Shown here: positions 5,334 to 9,847 of the stretch, in pieces
Position numbering within the stretch: position 1 is the first letter of the stretch
Layout: every line of letters starts with the position of its first letter
From: Candidatus Woesearchaeota archaeon
GTDB lineage: Archaea; Nanobdellota; Nanobdellia; Woesearchaeales; WJIZ01
Assembly: GCA_018303575.1 (NCBI GenBank)
Contig: JAGVXW010000030.1
Span: 1-9,847 of the forward strand
Length of the DNA stretch: 9,847 bases
Direction of reading: 5' to 3'
Position numbers and translations under genes: made by a program
Notes under the pieces: generated by a model
Told to the model about the DNA's origin: nothing
The model's database searches: none
What the model saw: only the letters and a program-made list of their open reading frames with translations

Positions 5334-6779
5334 ATGGAAGAGCTAGAGATTGTGAGGATATTGAATAAGTACAACCCCTGGTGGAGCAATCGCGAGATTT
5401 CGCCTTTTAAGTTCTCTGATTTCAAACGAGGGGATTATTATATCATCAAGAGCAACCTTGCCAAACGTGAAATCACTTCAATTATCGGTCCGCGGCGCGT
5501 GGGAAAAACCGTGCTGATTCACCAGCTCATCAGTTCCTTGCTCCAAGAGGGTGTGCCGCCTCAGCGTATCTTATACCTTTCTATTGATGAAGTGGAATTG
5601 AATAGGGGCGGGGCGGAATTAAAGGATTTGATGTCAGCCTACTCAAAATTCATTCTGAAGAAACCATTGGAGGACTTGGAAAATACGGCTTATGTCTTTT
5701 TGGATGAAATACGGGAACTGCCCGATTGGGAGAAGATACTCAAGAATTGGCACAATCTCGGTTTGAATCTCAAATTTGTCATCTCCGGATCCTCCTCAAT
5801 CTGGATCAGCAAGGGCACGGAAGAGTCTCTTTTGGGCAGGATAAGCATGTCAGTGATGCTCCCTTTAAAGTTTTCGGAGACGCTTCGCTTCAAAAAAATA
5901 CTGCCGGAAGATTTTTTTAAGGTCAAAAGGAGGCTCAGGGAAGCATTGGTTTCCTCTCTCCAAACCTCAGGCCCCAAAATCCTTTTCTCCGCTCTCACGC
6001 AAGTTGCTGGCGATTGGGCCGGGAAGAAAAACGAAATCGAAATCCATCTGAACCGGTATCTCACCGTTGGGGGATATCCGGAATTTCTGGAAGAAAACGA
6101 CTACCAGAGGATATCAGAAGCAATACGCGATAAGATTAAATTGATTTTCTTTAAGGATATTGTGCGGTATTTCCGTATCAGGAATCCTAGCGTCTTAGAG
6201 GATTTATTTAAGATACTCGCGAAAGAGTCAGGGTTTAGTTTTAATGTCGCGAATACCGCCAGGGTGCTAGGCATTGAGCGGCCGACGCTGAAAGAATACC
6301 TGAAATATCTCACAAAGGCATACTTGATAGAATCTGCCGAATTCTATTCTGAAAGCAGGCGTAAGCGGCTGCGGAAACAGGAGAAGATCTATGTTCTGGA
6401 TCCGGGAATTAGAAATGGCATTGTAGACTATCTTGATGACACGTTAGTAAGCAATCCCCAGGAATTGGGGAAAGTGGTGGAGGGCCTGGTATTTGACCAC
6501 CTCAAACGCTTAAAATATAACATAGAGCCCGGGCCTCTGCCCCAGATCTTCTATTGGAAGAATCAGAAGGAAATCGATTTTATCCTTCAGATAAAAAGGA
6601 AGGCGATTCCGGTGGAAGTAAAGTACAGGGCGGCCATTCCTTCAAGCGCCATTTCCACAATCAATGAATTTCTGGATATGCATAAATGTCCTCTCGGCAT
6701 CATCATCAGCAAGGAAGAGCTTTCAATGAACCAAAAAGTGATAACTATCCCCCTTTGGCTTTTCCTTCTGATGGCCTAA
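5334..6779 (+). CDS. ATP-binding protein, AAA domain plus DUF4143, 481 aa
   Basis: The N-terminal AAA domain has a Walker A GPRRVGKT (52-59), a Walker B YVFLDEI (120-126), and FVISGSSS (148-155) as sensor 1. LLGRIS follows, with R169 in an arginine-finger-like position. RYLTVGGYPEFL (241-252) marks the end of the ATPase part. Residues about 290-335 look like a winged helix (ARVLGIERPTLKEYLKYL). The C-terminal DUF4143-type region contains VEGLVFDHL (382-390) and a PD-(D/E)XK-like fold with E413/D415 in KEIDFIL and E428-x-K430 in VEVKYRA. Members are widespread and often duplicated in archaea and anaerobic bacteria; the biochemical role is poorly defined, and a DNA-related or mobile-element role has been proposed for relatives. 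The gene appears more AT-rich than tRNase Z and EndA on either side, which hints at separate acquisition. All key ATPase residues are intact. Confidence 0.88.
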   Translation: MEELEIVRILNKYNPWWSNREISPFKFSDFKRGDYYIIKSNLAKREITSIIGPRRVGKTVLIHQLISSLLQEGVPPQRILYLSIDEVELNRGGAELKDLMSAYSKFILKKPLEDLENTAYVFLDEIRELPDWEKILKNWHNLGLNLKFVISGSSSIWISKGTEESLLGRISMSVMLPLKFSETLRFKKILPEDFFKVKRRLREALVSSLQTSGPKILFSALTQVAGDWAGKKNEIEIHLNRYLTVGGYPEFLEENDYQRISEAIRDKIKLIFFKDIVRYFRIRNPSVLEDLFKILAKESGFSFNVANTARVLGIERPTLKEYLKYLTKAYLIESAEFYSESRRKRLRKQEKIYVLDPGIRNGIVDYLDDTLVSNPQELGKVVEGLVFDHLKRLKYNIEPGPLPQIFYWKNQKEIDFILQIKRKAIPVEVKYRAAIPSSAISTINEFLDMHKCPLGIIISKEELSMNQKVITIPLWLFLLMA

Positions 6780-6782
6780 ACC

Positions 6783-6790
6783 TTTTTATA
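6783..6790 (+). promoter_or_regulatory. TATA box of endA
   Basis: TTTTTATA is centred about 26 nt before ATG 6813, the leaderless spacing. It begins 3 nt after the stop codon of the ATPase gene, so the T-run may also help terminate the upstream transcript. Confidence 0.55.
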
Positions 6791-6812
6791 CCCTCCTCGA
6801 TTCTGAAAACAG

Positions 6813-7334
6813 ATGATTCAAGCGCAATTCCTCAAGGAGCGCGTCGTCACCGAGAACTCGAATGACGCGCGCGACCTGTACAATCAAGGCAGGTTCGGCA
6901 CTCTTCTCAAAGATGGGAAAGTCCAGCTTTCGCTCCTGGAAGCGGTCTATCTCGTTGACAAGGAGAAGCTGCAAGTGCTCGACGGCAGGGGCAAGGCCAT
7001 CGAATTCGACGCCCTTCTCAGGAAGCACCAGAAATCAGAGAAGAACGCTTGGGTGAGATTTTGCGTCTTCAAGGACTTAAGGGACCGCGGCTATATTGTA
7101 AAGACAGCCATGAAGTTTGGAGCGGACTTCCGCGTCTATGACAGAGGCGTGAAGCCAGGAGAAGACCATGCGAAATGGGTCGTCTTCCCGGTGCAGGAGA
7201 CCTCTTCTTTGACCTGGTATGAGTTCTCGGCCAAGAACCGCGTAGCGCATTCGACGAAGAAGCGCCTTCTTTTGGGGATTGTCGACGAGGAAAATGATGT
7301 GTCTTTCTGGGAGACACGGTGGATTAGGCCCTAA
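6813..7334 (+). CDS. endA: tRNA-splicing endonuclease EndA, 173 aa
   Basis: This enzyme cleaves bulge-helix-bulge junctions to remove introns from precursor tRNA and rRNA. The catalytic triad is present with canonical spacing: Y109 in RVYDRG, H119 in GEDHAKWVV, and K150 in HSTKKRLLLGIVD. Spacings of 10 and 31 residues match those of Methanocaldococcus EndA. KFGADFRVYDRG is the family signature. An N-terminal domain (about 1-70) precedes the catalytic domain (about 78-173, ending FWETRWIRP). At 173 aa it has the length of the single-domain-pair type that assembles as a homotetramer, not the long fused dimeric type. ATG 6813 is the first start after a TATA box with leaderless spacing. Its TAA overlaps the stop of the convergent downstream frame. 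No intron-containing tRNA is in the window. Confidence 0.93.
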   Translation: MIQAQFLKERVVTENSNDARDLYNQGRFGTLLKDGKVQLSLLEAVYLVDKEKLQVLDGRGKAIEFDALLRKHQKSEKNAWVRFCVFKDLRDRGYIVKTAMKFGADFRVYDRGVKPGEDHAKWVVFPVQETSSLTWYEFSAKNRVAHSTKKRLLLGIVDEENDVSFWETRWIRP

Positions 7335-7453
7335 GGTTTAGGAGCATTGCCATACTCTAAAACAAATTTCTCAATTCTTGCTTCCTGCTCGGCAATCCTG
7401 TCAAAACAATCAGAAAAAAATACACTTGCTTGAGGGTCATTTAAGATTCTTTT
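7331..7453 (-). pseudogene. Likely frameshifted 3' part of the FG-GAP-like gene
   Basis: The 107-aa frame starting at 7760 stops at 7437. The frame shifted by one nt continues to a TAG at 7331 and encodes ILNDPQASVFFSDCF... through RIEKFVLEYGNAPKP, a polar helical tail. Removing one T from the TTTT run at 7450-7453 (GAAAAG on the coding strand) would join the two into one protein of about 142 aa reading ...ESELERILNDPQ. Read alone, this frame has only a TTG at 7513 or an ATG at 7501, with no ribosome binding site or promoter before either. It is best explained as a frameshift, real or from sequencing error. The alternative is a tiny independent gene overlapping the upstream one. Confidence 0.5.
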
Positions 7454-7760
7454 CAAGTTCTGATTCTGTCGCAAAATACTTGGAAGGGCTATAGGTTCCA
7501 TCCGGTCGGCCAAATGAGAGGTATACCACTTCTTTGCCTTTCATTACAATGTCAGGGCGTCCATCATCATTGATATCTCTTGATTCCACAGAATAGATCT
7601 GTTGGGGTATTTCGTTGGATTTCCGGCTCTCATCGAGTTCGTGTCTCTGGGATAGTCTGCCGATGACAATCGGTATCGAAGCCACTAATCCAATAGGCAA
7701 ACATATCTTCAAAACTAAGCTAACATCACCCGGACGAAAATGAGTATATCTTTCGAACAT
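7437..7760 (-). CDS. Membrane-anchored FG-GAP/VCBS-like protein, 107 aa as read
   Basis: Residues 12-33 (DVSLVLKICLPIGLVASIPIVI) are one hydrophobic segment near the N-terminus, probably an uncleaved anchor. After a polar stretch, SRDINDDGRPDIVMKGKEVVYLSFG matches one FG-GAP/VCBS repeat: the D-x-N-x-D-G-x-x-D calcium-binding loop followed by beta strands. The motif is usually found in extracytoplasmic, surface-exposed proteins, so the domain is likely outside the cell. ATG 7760 is preceded by GGTGAT about 5 nt away and a TATA box (complement of 7794-7800). A single repeat is unusually few for the family. The gene is AT-richer than endA, and its 3' end is apparently frameshifted. Confidence 0.6.
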   Translation of the reverse strand: MFERYTHFRPGDVSLVLKICLPIGLVASIPIVIGRLSQRHELDESRKSNEIPQQIYSVESRDINDDGRPDIVMKGKEVVYLSFGRPDGTYSPSKYFATESELEKNLK

Positions 7761-7793
7761 GTTTTATCACCATACGATGGTAAGCGATAGCGT

Positions 7794-7800
7794 ATAAATT
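7794..7800 (-). promoter_or_regulatory. TATA box of the FG-GAP-like gene
   Basis: The minus strand reads ATTTATA (complement of 7794-7800), predicting a start near 7771 and a leader of about 11 nt containing GGTGAT. A small palindrome, ACCATACGATGGT (7769-7781), straddles the predicted start site. Confidence 0.45.
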
Positions 7801-7825
7801 AAACTATCTCTAAAAAAGTTTGACA

Positions 7826-7860
7826 AATCAGTAAAATTTATAATAATCAGACATATTTAT
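7826..7860 (+). repeat. Imperfect direct repeat over the promoter of the first Lrp-type gene
   Basis: AATCAGTAAAATTTAT (7826-7841) and AATCAGACATATTTAT (7845-7860) agree at 13 of 16 positions, 19 nt apart. They cover the TATA box and the stretch up to 9 nt before ATG 7869. Such a spacing, close to two helical turns, is compatible with a dimeric regulator binding one face of DNA. Autoregulation by the Lrp-type product is a reasonable guess. Confidence 0.35.
7837..7843 (+). promoter_or_regulatory. TATA box of the first Lrp-type gene
   Basis: TTTATAA is centred about 29 nt before ATG 7869, giving a start within about 3 nt of the ATG (leaderless or nearly so). It overlaps the first copy of the direct repeat at 7826-7841. 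Confidence 0.55.
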
Positions 7861-7868
7861 CCGAAATT

Positions 7869-8810
7869 ATGAAGAAATTGGACCTGAAAGACAAGAAGCT
7901 CCTCGCCGAGCTCGATCTGAACAGCCGAGCGACGCTCGCAGGTCTTGCTAGGCGTATCCCGGTTTCAAAGCAGGTTGTTGACTACCGCCTCAAAAACCTG
8001 GTGAAGAACAAAATCATCAGTCAGTTCTATGCCGTTATCAACTTCTCCAAATTAGGATACACCCAGCACAAGCTCTACTTCAAATTCCAGAACGCGGATG
8101 TGGAGAAGGAGCGGGAAATCGTCGCCTATTGGGCAAAAAGCCGCAATGCAATCTGGGTCGCTTCCTGCCGAGGAAGATGGGACCTTGCGGTTTCTCTCCT
8201 CGCGAAAGACAGCAATGAGCTTGGCGCGCTGCTGAGCGCTTTCCTAGAAAAATATGGCGCTCTCGTCCTTGAGAAAGACGCGCTCATCACCCAGACGAGC
8301 CACGTGTTCACTAAAGGGAGCAAGGAGAAGAAGAGGTTTGTCTATGGCTCAGGCCTGGGCCACTATGCACTTGACGAGATCGATCAGAAGATCCTGAGGA
8401 TGCTCTCAACCCAGGCCCGGGTATCCATTCTCGAAATGATGGCTGCATTGAATCTCACAAGGGATGTCATCGCCTATCGGATGAAGAAGCTCGTGAAGGA
8501 AGAGATCATTTCCCAATTCCGCGTTCTGGCCAACATGGGGCACCGGCTCTATAAGATCATGCTTCGCCTCCATTCGCTCACCCCAGAAAAGGAAAGGCAG
8601 CTGGTGACCTATGTTGCCTTGCATCCCGACGGGGTGCAATATTTGAAGCTGATCGGCTCCTGGGACGCTGAAGTGGAGTTCGAGGTGAGGGACGATGAGC
8701 ACCTGCACGAAATTCTTCTCGGCATGCGGAATACGTTCTCTGGCCTCATCCGCGATTATGACCTCCTCTTCATCCACGAGGAGCATAAGCTCAATTATTA
8801 TCCCTTCTAG
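7869..8810 (+). CDS. Tandem-duplicated Lrp/AsnC family regulator, 313 aa
   Basis: The protein is two Lrp units in a row. The first helix-turn-helix is at about 5-48 (LDLKDKKLLAELDLNSRATLAGLARRIPVSKQVVDYRLKNL), followed by a RAM/AsnC-like sensor domain at about 60-145 with a GRWDLAV core. A short basic linker (TKGSKEKKRFVYG) leads to a second helix-turn-helix at about 168-212 (LDEIDQKILRMLSTQARVSILEMM...TRDVIAYRMKKL). The second sensor domain, at about 222-313, has GSWDAEVEFEV. Standard Lrp proteins are about 150 aa, so this is twice the usual length and a monomer could act as a dimer. The effector ligand and targets are unknown. It converges on a paralogue, and its TAG stop overlaps that gene's stop in CTAG (8807-8810). 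Confidence 0.88.
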   Translation: MKKLDLKDKKLLAELDLNSRATLAGLARRIPVSKQVVDYRLKNLVKNKIISQFYAVINFSKLGYTQHKLYFKFQNADVEKEREIVAYWAKSRNAIWVASCRGRWDLAVSLLAKDSNELGALLSAFLEKYGALVLEKDALITQTSHVFTKGSKEKKRFVYGSGLGHYALDEIDQKILRMLSTQARVSILEMMAALNLTRDVIAYRMKKLVKEEIISQFRVLANMGHRLYKIMLRLHSLTPEKERQLVTYVALHPDGVQYLKLIGSWDAEVEFEVRDDEHLHEILLGMRNTFSGLIRDYDLLFIHEEHKLNYYPF

Positions 8811-9772
8811 AACGCCATGAACGTCTCCTTGTACGGCCTTCCGACCGTGAAATATTCGTAGTTTACAACGACATCCGAGAACCTTTCCGTGAAGCTGTCC
8901 ATGATTTCCTTGAACTCCGCCTTGCTCTTCGCAAAGACTTCAAACTCGAAATCCGAGCCGCCGATCGTCTGGTTCACCTGGATCACGTTGGGATGCAGGT
9001 GGCAGAACGAGAACAATTCCTTGTTCCTCGCCGTGCCTGATAATTTCACATCCATCTTGTAGTAGCTGTAGCCGAGCAGACCCCAATTAATCAAGGGCCG
9101 GTAGCCTTGAATCACCCCATTCTTTTCCAGCGCCCGGATGCGCCTCGACACATATTGCGCGTTCAGCTTCGTCCTTCTCGCTATCTCAACAACAGACTCG
9201 CGCACGTTCTTTGACAGCTCCTGGAGGAGTTTGATGTCATGCTCTTCTGTCTCGACAGCTTCATGCGCCCCAAGCACGCGGATCTCAGGCGCCTCTTTCG
9301 TCGGTTCGGGAGAAAGCAACGTTCTCGTGAAATGCGAGACCGGCGCGTAGATGGCTATCTTGTACTCATCAATCAGCTCCCGCTTGCTCATGATCTTCTC
9401 CCACACGTTGTAGAAGTCAAAGATGCGCCGCACAGAAATGATGAAGCCCGTGTCCCAGCGCATGTCGATGCTGTTCACGATGGTTGTTTCAGGAATCGAA
9501 ACGAGGAACAGATAGAACTCCTCCTTTGCCTTCTTTGTTGTGACATGCGCGAACTTCATGTACACGCGGTAGGAATAGTAGCCCAATCGAGAAGAATCAA
9601 TAATCGCAGTGTACGCGAGGATAATCTTCTCCTTCTCGTATTTCTTCAGCATATAGCTCAGAAGCTGCTTTGACACTCCCGTCTTCTTCGAGATCGCCTG
9701 CAAGGACTGCCGCGCGTCCTTTTCCAATTCGTAGAGCACCCGCCAGTCCTTCTTCTTGAGCGCGATTTCCAT
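8807..9772 (-). CDS. Second tandem-duplicated Lrp/AsnC family regulator, 321 aa
   Basis: It has the same two-unit layout as its convergent neighbour. The first helix-turn-helix is at about 5-48 (KKDWRVLYELEKDARQSLQAISKKTGVSKQLLSYMLKKYEK) and the first sensor-like domain at about 60-145, where the usual G-x-W-D core reads DMRWDTGF. A variable linker (SPEPTKEAPEIRVLGAHEAVET) connects to a second helix-turn-helix at about 177-222 (HDIKLLQELSKNVRESVVEIARRTKLNAQYVSRRIRALEKNGV). The second sensor domain, to about 315, has GGSDFEFEV in the core position. Divergence between the two genes is high, so the duplication is old. ATG 9772 has a TATA box about 27 nt upstream, consistent with a leaderless start. 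Ligand and targets are unknown. Confidence 0.88.
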   Translation of the reverse strand: MEIALKKKDWRVLYELEKDARQSLQAISKKTGVSKQLLSYMLKKYEKEKIILAYTAIIDSSRLGYYSYRVYMKFAHVTTKKAKEEFYLFLVSIPETTIVNSIDMRWDTGFIISVRRIFDFYNVWEKIMSKRELIDEYKIAIYAPVSHFTRTLLSPEPTKEAPEIRVLGAHEAVETEEHDIKLLQELSKNVRESVVEIARRTKLNAQYVSRRIRALEKNGVIQGYRPLINWGLLGYSYYKMDVKLSGTARNKELFSFCHLHPNVIQVNQTIGGSDFEFEVFAKSKAEFKEIMDSFTERFSDVVVNYEYFTVGRPYKETFMAF

Positions 9773-9792
9773 AAGAATTTGACATTATTCTA

Positions 9793-9803
9793 TTATTTAT
9801 ATA
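9793..9803 (-). promoter_or_regulatory. TATA box of the second Lrp-type gene
   Basis: The minus strand reads TATATAAATAA (complement of 9793-9803), centred about 27 nt before ATG 9772. The surrounding 9773-9847 is very AT-rich, with CTATTT repeated twice on the minus strand near the window end. No other gene is visible there. Confidence 0.6.
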
Positions 9804-9847
9804 TTTTTTGATATTTTGTAAAAAAATAGCTCTAAATAGTTTTATAT

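Noticed and set aside
7331..7513. Independent 60-aa gene from a TTG start
   Set aside because: There is no ribosome binding site or promoter, and the N-terminal part overlaps the better-supported FG-GAP-like frame; a frameshifted tail explains it better.
8406..8786. 126-aa frame antisense to the first Lrp-type gene, with similar antisense frames at 4788-5183 and 9239-9673
   Set aside because: They lie opposite genes with clear family motifs and have no start signals of their own.

Overview
The window is archaeal. It encodes an archaeal Holliday junction resolvase (Hjc), an archaeal tRNA-splicing endonuclease (EndA), a tRNase Z, a SpoVT/AbrB-PhoU fusion regulator and two Lrp/AsnC-type regulators. 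Most genes are preceded by a TATA box centred about 25-29 nt before the start codon, which is the spacing expected for leaderless archaeal transcripts. The compact genes, short intergenic gaps and paralogous double-Lrp regulators fit a DPANN-type archaeon (Woesearchaeota-like). That lineage call is an inference from gene content and is not firm. No rRNA, tRNA, CRISPR array or insertion sequence was found.

Left part (1-1520): the 3' end of an upstream gene overlaps by 4 nt (ATGA) an unrecognised 247-aa gene. A 64-aa single-pass membrane protein with a charged helix follows, with its own TATA box and ribosome binding site. The next 458 nt have no long gene. They hold a pair of interleaved inverted repeats (1107-1226), a likely 29-aa small-protein gene on the minus strand (1278-1367) with promoter and ribosome binding site, and a divergent promoter region with a palindrome.

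Centre (1521-5201): an AbrB-PhoU regulator converges, with a 16-nt overlap, on an unusual 448-aa protein made of a degenerate receiver-like domain fused to an amino-acid-kinase-fold domain. Hjc and tRNase Z follow on the minus strand, each with its own leaderless-type promoter; tandem CCGG palindromes lie between them.

Right part (5202-9847): divergent from tRNase Z is an ATPase of the AAA/DUF4143 family whose promoter is packed with TGTATA/TATACA half-sites, then EndA. A short membrane-anchored FG-GAP-like gene, apparently frameshifted, converges on EndA. The window ends with two convergent genes for tandem-duplicated Lrp/AsnC regulators that share a CTAG for both stop codons.

Two RNA-processing enzymes (tRNase Z and EndA) flank the ATPase, and Hjc covers recombination. 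There is no single pathway across the window. The least expected items are the receiver-kinase fusion, the 29-aa gene, and the repeat-rich promoters.
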